This document shows positions 6,260-12,299 of a stretch of DNA of 14,445 nt, piece by piece (positions within the stretch are counted from its first letter, which is position 1; the number at the start of each line of letters is the position of its first letter). Origin of the DNA: JAWLBW01 sp041687475. GTDB lineage: Bacteria; J088; JAWLBW01. Under the pieces are notes generated by a model, which was not told the DNA's origin, ran no database searches, and saw only the letters and a program-made list of their open reading frames with translations. The DNA is taken from positions 1 through 14,445 of the forward strand of contig JAWLBW010000099.1 in NCBI GenBank assembly GCA_041687475.1. Reading direction: 5' to 3'. The position numbers and the translations under genes were made by a program.

Positions 6260-6287
6260 GATCGCAGATCCCAGATCCAAGATCTCA
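6260..6287 (-). repeat. Heptamer array, GATC type
   Basis: Four heptamers in exact register read GATCGCA, GATCCCA, GATCCAA and GATCTCA on the plus strand. On the minus strand the unit is GATCTNN, related to the GATTNNG unit of the array at 6344-6371 in opposite orientation. The array begins at the base after the T-run of the terminator. Confidence 0.85.
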
Positions 6288-6343
6288 AAGGTTCACCCTC
6301 CAATGTCGGTAGTCAGAATTGCCTCCCTATGAACCCGGCTTGT

Positions 6344-6371
6344 GGATTAAGGATTGGGGATTAAGGATTTT
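6344..6371 (+). repeat. Heptamer array, GGATTNN type
   Basis: Four heptamers in exact register read GGATTAA, GGATTGG, GGATTAA and GGATTTT. The stop codon of the HxlR gene (6361-6363, minus strand) lies inside the array. With the array at 6260-6287 it forms an inverted pair around 56 bp that also contains GGTTCA (6290-6295) and its complement TGAACC (6330-6335). Confidence 0.85.
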
Positions 6372-6702
6372 CGTAATCCCCTCCCAGGGCATCTGTCCAG
6401 CGTTGGGCCCAGTCGTTGAGGGGGTGCACGAGCTCGACGAGTTCGGCTGCTAGCGGCGTCAACCGGTAGCCTTTTCCCTGTTCAAGAGTTACGAGGGCGG
6501 CTTGCCGAAGTTCCTTCAGCCTGGTGTTCAGAATGGTCGGAGAGACGTTGCCGCACGCTTCCTGAAGCGAGCGAAAGACGAGAGGTCCCTGCCTGAGTTC
6601 CCACAGAATACGCATGGCCCAGCGTCGACCGAGAAGGTCGAGCAGGGCCATGATGGGGCGCCCCGTTTGCGAGCCGCGCACCGGGCGATGGGGCAGTGTC
6701 AT
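6361..6702 (-). CDS. HxlR-family winged-helix transcriptional regulator
   Basis: A 113-residue DNA-binding regulator, normal for the family. The start is the ATG at 6702, preceded by AGGGGGAAG. It overlaps the stop of the upstream CMD gene as ATGA, so the genes are translationally coupled. Longer in-frame starts inside that gene are rejected. The HxlR core is clear: LLDLLGRRWAMRILWELRQGP, then FRSLQEACGNVSPTILNTRL as the recognition region, and YRLTPLAAELVELVHPLNDW. HxlR proteins act as dimers and often sense electrophiles or oxidants through an N-terminal cysteine (YodB, HypR). That cysteine is missing here and the only one is C49 in QEACGN, so sensing would differ. It probably controls its own operon through the inverted repeat at 7314-7332. 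Its 3' end lies in a heptamer array. Confidence 0.88.
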   Translation of the reverse strand: MTLPHRPVRGSQTGRPIMALLDLLGRRWAMRILWELRQGPLVFRSLQEACGNVSPTILNTRLKELRQAALVTLEQGKGYRLTPLAAELVELVHPLNDWAQRWTDALGGDYENP

Positions 6703-7292
6703 CGAGCTTCCCCCTGAGGCGCGCTTGGTGTTTCCTTTTCGGAAGCCGGGGGGAAAGGTGCGGCGAATGCTTCGGCGGGTACCCGGCAGGCGTTCGCGAG
6801 ATACGAAACCATATGGTATGACCCGGCCAGCATGATGAGCTCGATGCACTGATCGTCGGCGAAGTGTTTGCGCACCCGTTCCCAGACCGCATCGTCGCAG
6901 TCGGCCTGCCGGTGCAGCGCGTCGGCTAGGGCGATGATTGCCAGCTCATCATCGCTCCACAACTCGGTATGGGGCTGGGCGCTTGTCGTGTCGGCGATCT
7001 GATCCTCGGTGAGGCCAGCCTTTTCCTTGAAGAAAGCGACGTGCACCCCCCATTCGTAGCTGCAATGGCAGAGGGCGCAGGTGCGAAGAATCATGATCTC
7101 GCGTTGGCGCAGGCTGATGGAGCCCCTGTCGAGAAGCCCCCCTCGCATCATGCGCTCGAGCCCACGTTGGTTGCGACCGACAATGCGAAAAAGTGCGAGG
7201 GGCGGTACACCGGGTGGCATGACGACGTCGAAGGCTTGCTTGGTTTCAGCCGTATAGGGCGGCGTCAGGGGTTCGATACGAACTTGCGACAT
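6699..7292 (-). CDS. Carboxymuconolactone decarboxylase / AhpD-like protein
   Basis: A 197-residue protein of the CMD fold, an alpha-helical family including AhpD-type peroxidase partners and true gamma-carboxymuconolactone decarboxylases. The start is supported by GGAGG seven bases upstream. The family signature is SLRQREIMILRTCALCHCSY followed by EWGVHVAF, with E65, C72, C75, C77, E80 and H84. The cysteines suggest a redox function, though the spacing is not the plain AhpD C-x-x-C-x3-H. The C-terminal 20 residues (PPASEKETPSAPQGEAR) are polar and unstructured. The stop overlaps the start of the HxlR gene, making a two-gene operon. A detoxification role for reactive small molecules under HxlR control is likely but inferred. 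Confidence 0.85.
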   Translation of the reverse strand: MSQVRIEPLTPPYTAETKQAFDVVMPPGVPPLALFRIVGRNQRGLERMMRGGLLDRGSISLRQREIMILRTCALCHCSYEWGVHVAFFKEKAGLTEDQIADTTSAQPHTELWSDDELAIIALADALHRQADCDDAVWERVRKHFADDQCIELIMLAGSYHMVSYLANACRVPAEAFAAPFPPASEKETPSAPQGEAR

Positions 7293-7313
7293 GAGGGCCT
7301 CCGTTTTATTGGT

Positions 7314-7332
7314 TGCTACATAAACAGTAGCA
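7314..7332. promoter_or_regulatory. Palindromic operator candidate for the HxlR regulator
   Basis: TGCTAC (7314-7319) and GTAGCA (7327-7332) are perfect inverted arms around a 7-bp A/T-rich spacer. The site lies 22 bp upstream of the CMD-HxlR operon and between it and the divergent bactofilin-like gene. HxlR dimers bind palindromes of about this span. Assignment to this regulator is by position only. Confidence 0.55.
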
Positions 7333-7416
7333 CACGTGCGGTACTATGTCGACGCTGACCGGTTACGAGAAGTCGCGGCATGGCTTATGGTAGAGGGGGA
7401 TTCGCAGGAGGATGCC

Positions 7417-8577
7417 ATGTCCGTCGTTCGTTACTGTCTGCTGCTTCTGTTCGCTCTGGCGCCGGTTACGCCGGTTTCGGCCCAGGAGTCGGGTGAGCGG
7501 GTAGTGAAAACGGGCGCCTTTGAAGAAGACCTGTACCTGGCGGGGGGAAGCGTCATTGTCGACGCCGAGGTGACAGGCGACGTCATAGCCGCCGGAGGTC
7601 AGCTGGCCCACCGGGGAATCATTACCCAGGACGCCATTCTTGCCGGTGGTGAGATCGACATTACCGGCCGGGTCGGCGACGACGTTCGTGCGGCCGGCGG
7701 CAGGGTTCGCGTGAACGCGCCCGTGGGCGATCATCTCGTTGTCGCGGGGGGCGAGGTCGACATCGGACCCGATGCCGAAGTCGGGGGGCGCGTCTGGCTC
7801 GGCGGCAGCGAAGTGAGCTACGAGGGGCGCGCGGGTGGTGAACTCAAGGTCTGGGGAAGCACCGTGCGCATTGACGGCCGTGTGCAGGGCGATGTCACGG
7901 TGCACGCCCAGTCGCTCGAAATCGGTCCCCGGGCAGAAATCGCAGGCAATCTGGTGTACGCGACCCCCGGCGCCGCCGACATTTCGACATCGGCGCAGAT
8001 TGACGGTGAGATCATGCACCGTCGTGCCGCCGAGGCGCCGCGAATAGACTGGGGCATGGTTGTGGCCGGGTGGCTGCTCATGCTTCTGAACCTGCTCGTT
8101 CTCGGCATCGCCTTCCTGCTGCTGGCGCCGGGCCTGAACGCCAGGGCCGTCGAGCAGATGAGCCGGAAGACGGGGCGAAGTATCGGTTTCGGCGCCTTGT
8201 TCTTCTTTCTCGTGCCACCGGCGGTGGTGCTGCTGTGGATTTCCGTCGTCGGGCTGTTGACCGGTTTCGTGCTCTTCGTGCTGTACTTCCTGTTCCAGCT
8301 TCTCGGCCTGCTCGCCGGCCTGATCTTCTTCGGCGATCGCATCGGCGGCCGCATGGTCAAGGGAGGCCGCGACCGCACGGCCGGACGCATTCTGGGCCTG
8401 GTCGTCGCTGTATTGGCATGGGGCGTGATACAGGCCGTTCCCGTTATCGGCTGGCTCGCCACCTTCGTGCTCTGGCTCTTCGGCACGGGGGCGCTTCTGT
8501 TGGCCCTCTTTACCCGTAACGGCGCTGGAGGCCCGGGTCGACGACTCGGACCCGGCGAGTCAGGCGAAGGCATTTAG
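7417..8577 (+). CDS. Exported bactofilin-like beta-helix with C-terminal membrane domain
   Basis: A 386-residue membrane protein. The ATG at 7417 has AGGAGG five bases upstream and opens a signal peptide (YCLLLLFALAPVTPVSAQ, residues 6-23). An upstream in-frame start would bury that signal and is rejected. Residues 35-200 are a run of short glycine-rich beta rungs (LAGGSVIVDAEV, GDVIAAGGQL, AILAGGEIDITGRV, HLVVAGGEVDIG), the pattern of bactofilin and polymer-forming cytoskeletal right-handed beta-helices. Residues 214-238, 256-305 and 325-366 are hydrophobic and should give four to six membrane passes. Bactofilins are usually cytoplasmic scaffolds, so the signal peptide places this helix in the periplasm, anchored in the inner membrane. 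A role in envelope scaffolding is inferred. It is divergent from the CMD-HxlR operon. Confidence 0.82.
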   Translation: MSVVRYCLLLLFALAPVTPVSAQESGERVVKTGAFEEDLYLAGGSVIVDAEVTGDVIAAGGQLAHRGIITQDAILAGGEIDITGRVGDDVRAAGGRVRVNAPVGDHLVVAGGEVDIGPDAEVGGRVWLGGSEVSYEGRAGGELKVWGSTVRIDGRVQGDVTVHAQSLEIGPRAEIAGNLVYATPGAADISTSAQIDGEIMHRRAAEAPRIDWGMVVAGWLLMLLNLLVLGIAFLLLAPGLNARAVEQMSRKTGRSIGFGALFFFLVPPAVVLLWISVVGLLTGFVLFVLYFLFQLLGLLAGLIFFGDRIGGRMVKGGRDRTAGRILGLVVAVLAWGVIQAVPVIGWLATFVLWLFGTGALLLALFTRNGAGGPGRRLGPGESGEGI

Positions 8578-8649
8578 GTACTGCCGGGGCGAAACAGCGG
8601 GAGACAAGGAAAAGGGGCAGGCGCATGCTGAGAGGGGCCGGCTACTCGA

Positions 8650-8661
8650 CGCTACGTAGCG
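8650..8661. repeat. 12-bp perfect palindrome
   Basis: CGCTACGTAGCG is a perfect 12-bp palindrome in the 134-bp gap between the convergent bactofilin-like and DksA-like genes. It may be a protein-binding site or chance. The rest of the gap shows no terminator with a T-run. Confidence 0.4.
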
Positions 8662-8711
8662 GTCCTGCCGTCTGCCATCTGCGATTTCTCATCATGAAAG
8701 TTATCAACGCG

Positions 8712-9059
8712 TCAACGTTCACGCGAACGCTGACACCCAAGGCAGAGCGGCGTTTCGGGCCTGACCTTGAGGCGATCGTAGCCGATGTCTTCGCCGCAGC
8801 TGATGCACTCGCCGTACGTGTCTTCTTCGAGTCGACGTAGAGCCGACTGTATCTGGGCTTTCTGCTGCTCGCGTTGGCGCCTCTGGGCGTCGGCCAGCTG
8901 CTGGTTCTGCAGCGAATCCATACGGGCAAGCCTGCCGATGGGCTGCTCGAGGCTGACCGGGGCCGCCGCGTCGCGGGTGGCGCCGGAGAGTGCCTCGAGT
9001 TGCGCCGCCGTTTCCAGCAAGCGTTGCTTCAGTTCCTGGCATTGGGCCGGTGTGAGCAT
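8712..9059 (-). CDS. TraR/DksA-family C4 zinc-finger protein
   Basis: A 115-residue protein of the DksA/TraR superfamily, whose members enter the RNA polymerase secondary channel and alter transcription initiation, often with ppGpp. A helical N-terminal hairpin (residues 3-80) carries PIGRLARMDSLQNQQLADAQ at its turn. The zinc finger follows, with C85 and C88 (ECISCGED) and C106 and C109 (CLGCQ), so all four ligands are present. It is shorter than E. coli DksA (151) and lacks the clear DxxDxA tip, placing it with the small TraR/YbiI-like group. The ribosome site is modest (GGCGAAGA). It is transcribed toward the bactofilin-like gene and away from the VapBC module. Confidence 0.87.
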   Translation of the reverse strand: MLTPAQCQELKQRLLETAAQLEALSGATRDAAAPVSLEQPIGRLARMDSLQNQQLADAQRRQREQQKAQIQSALRRLEEDTYGECISCGEDIGYDRLKVRPETPLCLGCQRSRER

Positions 9060-9106
9060 GCGAATATCTTCGCCAAGAAAGACCGCCGATGCAAGTGAAC
9101 AGGGGG

Positions 9107-9148
9107 TTGCTATTCCTTTTCTGGAGATGTATGTTAGTGATGTATGTT
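9107..9148 (+). promoter_or_regulatory. Promoter and direct-repeat operator of the VapBC module
   Basis: TTGCTA (9107-9112) and TATGTT (9130-9135) are spaced by 17 bp, a good sigma70 arrangement. GATGTATGTT occurs twice (9126-9135 and 9139-9148) with a 13-bp period, the first copy covering the -10 box. Ribbon-helix-helix antitoxins bind such short repeats and repress their own promoter. The AT-rich stretch contrasts with its flanks. Confidence 0.65.
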
Positions 9149-9187
9149 TCAGAAGACCGAAGAACTAGCCATCTTTCGAGTACCTTT

Positions 9188-9427
9188 ATGAAGAAGCGAA
9201 CGCAGATTTACCTTACGCAGGACGAATACGACGCGCTTTCCGAAATGTCGTCGGAGACCGGCCGCACCCATAGCGATCTGATTCGCGAGGCTATCGACAT
9301 GTACGTGAGTGAGCGGCGTGACGCCAACAGAGAGCAATTGCTCGATGCCGGTCTGAGTCTCTGGCGTGACCGTGAAGACCTGCCCGATTTCAACGACTTG
9401 CGTCGAGAATGGGATCGGTCGCAGTGA
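9188..9427 (+). CDS. vapB: Ribbon-helix-helix antitoxin (VapB/CopG type)
   Basis: A 79-residue antitoxin and autorepressor. The N-terminus is a ribbon-helix-helix DNA-binding domain: strand KRTQIYLT (3-10), helix QDEYDALSEMSSETG, turn, and helix HSDLIREAIDMYV (28-40). The C-terminal part (45-79, ending LPDFNDLRREWDRSQ) is the flexible toxin-binding tail common in VapC partners. The ribosome site is weak. An alternative in-frame ATG at 9131 lies inside the promoter and would add 19 residues, so 9188 is preferred because the domain starts there. The stop overlaps the toxin start by 4 bases (GTGA), the usual coupling in these operons. Confidence 0.85.
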   Translation: MKKRTQIYLTQDEYDALSEMSSETGRTHSDLIREAIDMYVSERRDANREQLLDAGLSLWRDREDLPDFNDLRREWDRSQ

Positions 9428-9810
9428 GTGCCCGGGTCAATCTGTTCGATACCGACGTCATTATCGAATACCTTCGGGGCAGGCCCGAGGCGGCCCGGTT
9501 TCTGCACAACCTTCCCGGCGAGTTCTGCCTCTCGGCCGTCACGGTCGCTGAATTGTACGCCGGCGTACGCGATCACGAGCGCCACGGCTTTGAACGCTTC
9601 CTCAAGGCCTTTCGCGTCGTTCCCCTCGATACTGAACTGGCGCGCGATGGGGGGCTTCTGAAGCGGGAATATGGGCGCTCACACGGCACCGGACTTGCCG
9701 ATGCCATGATTGCGGCCACCGCCCGGCATCTCGACGCCTTTTTCTACACCTTCAACCTGCGGCACTACCCCATGCTCGACAGGGCTCGAACTCCTTGGGA
9801 GCGTGTCTGA
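9424..9810 (+). CDS. vapC: VapC-type PIN-domain ribonuclease toxin
   Basis: A PIN-domain endoribonuclease of 128 residues, typical in size. VapC toxins cut tRNA or rRNA and are blocked by the cognate antitoxin. Acidic metal-binding residues are visible: D9 in LFDTDVIIEYL, E43 in TVAELYAG and D93 in GLADAMIAATA. The fourth region reads YTFNLRHYPML with N111 at the usual site. The GTG start at 9424 overlaps the antitoxin stop (GTGA) and gives an N-terminus of normal length. An in-frame ATG at 9409 would add five residues and cannot be excluded. All catalytic residues are intact, so the toxin looks functional. Confidence 0.9.
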   Translation: MSARVNLFDTDVIIEYLRGRPEAARFLHNLPGEFCLSAVTVAELYAGVRDHERHGFERFLKAFRVVPLDTELARDGGLLKREYGRSHGTGLADAMIAATARHLDAFFYTFNLRHYPMLDRARTPWERV

Positions 9811-9829
9811 TTTGCTTCTTGTAAAATGA

Positions 9830-9868
9830 CGAGGCCCCCTCTTCTCCGGGGAGAAAGAGAGAGCCTCG
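9830..9868. terminator. Long hairpin between convergent vapC and SRPBCC genes
   Basis: CGAGGC (9830-9835) pairs with GCCTCG (9863-9868). Inside, TTCTC (9842-9846) pairs with GAGAA (9851-9855). The hairpin lies between two convergent genes. On the minus strand the stem is followed by TCATTTTAC, so weak termination of the SRPBCC transcript is possible. No T-run follows on the plus strand. Confidence 0.45.
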
Positions 9869-9901
9869 AAGCTCTGCTGCCTGCCTGTCTTCCTCTCCTC
9901 A

Positions 9902-9926
9902 TCGGGCCTGTCCTCATCAGGCCCGA
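9902..9926. terminator. Second hairpin in the convergent gap
   Basis: TCGGGCCTG (9902-9910) and CAGGCCCGA (9918-9926) make a perfect 9-bp stem with a 7-base loop. It lies 41 bp from the SRPBCC stop. There is no T-run on either side. A bidirectional transcript-end or roadblock role is plausible. Confidence 0.45.
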
Positions 9927-9967
9927 CCGCCCATCAGGACTGACCGTGAATCTCGGCTGAAGGCGAA

Positions 9968-10456
9968 TTACGGATTACTGGAAGCCTGCGGATTCTCGGC
10001 GTGCTGCTGGTGTACTTCGCCGCGCCAGGCGCCGGTTTCGGTATGTCGCGATTCAATGAATTCCTTGAAGCGCTCGAGATCGCCTTTCACACGGCGCTGC
10101 ACGACGCCCAACACATCGCCGATTTTCTCGACGGCGCCTTGGGGCTCCCAGGTCAATTGCAGCATGAGCCGGGTCTGGCTATCGTTCAGCCGGTGAAAGG
10201 TAATCACGCCGGCGTTGTGCATGCCCGTGGTGCTTTTCCAGGCGATGCGCATGTCGGGCACCTGCTCGGAAATCTCGGCTTCCCACTCTTCGAGCTTGCC
10301 GGCAATTTTCGAGCGCCAGCGCAGATGCGAATCGTCAAGCTGCTCGACCTGCTCGACGCCCTCCATGAATTTCGGAAACTCTTCGAACTGCGTCCACTGA
10401 TTGTAGGCCGTGCGCAGGGGCACGTTTACGTCAATGGCTTTTTCTGCGTGGGCCAT
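9968..10456 (-). CDS. SRPBCC-superfamily (START-like / polyketide cyclase-type) protein
   Basis: A 162-residue protein with an excellent AGGAGG ribosome site five bases upstream of the start. The helix-grip fold is recognisable from KAIDVNVPLRTAYNQWTQFEEFPKFMEGV at the N-terminus, in particular the Y-x-x-W-x-x-FEEFPKFM region (residues 18-31). A central beta-rich region (HLRWRSKIAG, AEISEQVPDMRIAWKS) follows, then the long C-terminal helix (about 112-138, VLGVVQRRVKGDLERFKEFI). Such proteins bind small hydrophobic ligands in a deep cavity, and this subgroup is common near envelope- or stress-related genes. The last 20 residues are a polar tail. No ligand can be proposed. It is divergent from the outer-membrane/lipoprotein operon. 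Confidence 0.82.
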   Translation of the reverse strand: MAHAEKAIDVNVPLRTAYNQWTQFEEFPKFMEGVEQVEQLDDSHLRWRSKIAGKLEEWEAEISEQVPDMRIAWKSTTGMHNAGVITFHRLNDSQTRLMLQLTWEPQGAVEKIGDVLGVVQRRVKGDLERFKEFIESRHTETGAWRGEVHQQHAENPQASSNP

Positions 10457-10648
10457 GAAACCTCCTCTTCAGATTCCGGCTCGTGTGGCCGGTCCCTTTA
10501 TCGTCCATGATTGCCTTCGGCGGGCGATCGCGAAACTGTCTGCGGCTGCCGGGGCGTCGTTCGCGAGCAAGGGACAAGCCTGGTTGCAGAAACCTCGACG
10601 GCTGACCCTGCAATCGCTACACTTATCTGGCTTGAACCCGGTTACATG

Positions 10649-11362
10649 ATGCGTCTTTTCTACTGTTTTTCTGTTTTCACGCTGCTGCTCGGCGTGCTAT
10701 CTCCGGCCCCTGTGCTCGCCGACACGCCCGAGTCAGCCTTACCGGCTACCGATACGGTATATGCGCCGCCTGTCTCAGCCGCTGTGTCGTCTGATGCGGG
10801 TAGCGAGGCGCGCGACCGGCAAGAGCCGGCTGCGTTTGCCGCGTCTCCTGCCGAAACCGTCGAATCCTACAGCCCGACGCTGTTGGCCGGTCTGCACCTG
10901 CAGGCGAACTCGGCGTACCTTCCCGGCCTGCACGTCGCAGCCTACGACTCGCGCATTCTGGACGGAAGCCCGCGGCTGACGCTCGGCTGGTCGACTTCTC
11001 GGCTGGCCGATGCGTTGGGCAGCCTTGGCCTGGTCGAAGACTGGGTTACCCTGACGCCTGCCTGGTACTTTCGTCCACAAAAGACCATCAACCCTTATGT
11101 GGAACTGGAGCTCGGCTACGCCCGCTACGCGCCTGCCGCTCCGGCGTTCGACCTCATCGACAACGATTCGCCCGTCATTACCCTCTCGGGGGGAAGCGAA
11201 TTCGCCCTGCTCGACGGTCGCCTTCGTCTGTTCGCCGACCTCGGCTTCTCGCTGCTGTCGTCATCCATCGTTTACCCGTTTCAGTTCGCGATCGGCCTGA
11301 ACGTCGACATTCTCGGCGCGAGCGTCAATACTCCGGCGCAAGGGAGCTTGGCCCATGAATAA
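10649..11362 (+). CDS. Putative outer-membrane beta-barrel protein
   Basis: A 237-residue exported protein. The signal peptide is LFYCFSVFTLLLGVLSPAPV, ending VLA-DT at about residue 22. Residues 23-65 are a low-complexity Ala/Pro/Ser linker. From about residue 70, alternating polar and hydrophobic stretches with aromatic edges resemble eight or so barrel strands: TLLAGLHLQANSAY, RLTLGWSTSRL, DWVTLTPAWYF, YVELELGYARYAP, ITLSGGSEFALL, RLFADLGFSLL and FQFAIGLNVDIL. The size fits a small OmpA- or OmpW-like barrel, but no named family is recognised. ATG codons at 10646 and 10649 are adjacent and the ribosome site is poor. The gene overlaps the next by 8 bases, so the two products are probably made together. 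Confidence 0.68.
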   Translation: MRLFYCFSVFTLLLGVLSPAPVLADTPESALPATDTVYAPPVSAAVSSDAGSEARDRQEPAAFAASPAETVESYSPTLLAGLHLQANSAYLPGLHVAAYDSRILDGSPRLTLGWSTSRLADALGSLGLVEDWVTLTPAWYFRPQKTINPYVELELGYARYAPAAPAFDLIDNDSPVITLSGGSEFALLDGRLRLFADLGFSLLSSSIVYPFQFAIGLNVDILGASVNTPAQGSLAHE

Positions 11363-12290
11363 GCTTCGACTCGTAATCGGTGCGCTTTTGTTTTCGCTCA
11401 TGGCCTGCGGCGGTTCGTTCGAGTACGAAGACTGGTGGATGGACAGCCCCGACACGGCTGATCCGTCGCTCAGCGACCCCATATACCGCATATCGACGCA
11501 TCCCGATCTCACGACGGCCGATACGAAGAAACCGGTTATCATTGCCGTGCACGGTTACTCGGCCTCGACTTTCGAGTGGCAGGAGTTTCGTGATTTCGCC
11601 GAGGAAGACGGCCGGGTGCTCGTGTCGCTGGTCTTGCTCGGCGGCCACGGCCGTAACGTCGACGCCTTTCAGGCGAGTACCTGGCGCGAGTGGGGTGCGC
11701 CGATAGCGGCCGAATACAGGGCGTTGGTCGAGCAGGGCTATACGAACATCAGCCTGGCCGGCTCGTCGACCGGCGGGGCGTTGGTGCTCGAGCATGCCTC
11801 GGAGGGCGTTTTCGACGCCCCCATACAGCCCAGGAGGCTGTTCTTCATCGACGCCATCGTCGTTCCCGCCAACAAGCTGTTGACCATGGTCGGCGCCTTG
11901 GGCCCCATTCTCGGCAATGTGCCGGGCGACCCGACCGAAGAAGAAAAGAAGCACTGGTACACCAACCGCCCCACCGAAACACTTGACGAACTTTTCTCTC
12001 TCACCAAGCGGCTTCGCTCGAAGCTGGAAGACGGCATTACGTTGCCTGCCGGTACACGCGCGAAGATTTACAAGACCAATCGCGACGAAAGCGCCGACCC
12101 GGTCAGCGCGCAGCTCATGTACCAGGGCCTGCGTCACTACGACAAGTCGAAGGTCGAGGTCGAGGTGTTCGACTCGAACCTGCATGTCTTTACCCGGCTG
12201 GCGCTGCGCGATGCGTCGACCTACGGAAAAGAAGACCGCGATCGCCAGCAACGGGTGTTTCGCGAGATGATCGAGGCCGTGCTCGACTGA
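11355..12290 (+). CDS. Alpha/beta-hydrolase lipoprotein (esterase/lipase-like)
   Basis: A 311-residue lipid-anchored hydrolase. The N-terminus is a lipoprotein signal with lipobox LMAC and lipidation at C18, followed by GG and an acidic linker. The oxyanion-region motif is VHGYS (65-69). The nucleophile elbow is GSSTG (136-140) with S138. Likely acid and base are D248 in SADPVS and H277 in NLHVFT, giving a full triad in correct order. The family includes monoacylglycerol-lipase and carboxylesterase Est30-like enzymes. The natural ester is unknown. The ATG lies inside the end of the barrel gene (ATGAATAA, 8-base overlap) with AGGGAG upstream, so translation is coupled. The stop is 9 bp from the end of a convergent gene with no terminator between. 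Confidence 0.87.
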   Translation: MNKLRLVIGALLFSLMACGGSFEYEDWWMDSPDTADPSLSDPIYRISTHPDLTTADTKKPVIIAVHGYSASTFEWQEFRDFAEEDGRVLVSLVLLGGHGRNVDAFQASTWREWGAPIAAEYRALVEQGYTNISLAGSSTGGALVLEHASEGVFDAPIQPRRLFFIDAIVVPANKLLTMVGALGPILGNVPGDPTEEEKKHWYTNRPTETLDELFSLTKRLRSKLEDGITLPAGTRAKIYKTNRDESADPVSAQLMYQGLRHYDKSKVEVEVFDSNLHVFTRLALRDASTYGKEDRDRQQRVFREMIEAVLD

Positions 12291-12299
12291 CCGTACGGC

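Noticed and set aside
6702..6849. Longer start for the HxlR regulator at 6849
   Set aside because: The extra residues lie within the CMD gene and lack domain character; the ATG at 6702 has a strong ribosome site and ATGA coupling.
11325..12251. 308-codon open frame antisense to the hydrolase lipoprotein
   Set aside because: The plus-strand frame has a lipobox and complete catalytic triad; the antisense product has no motif.
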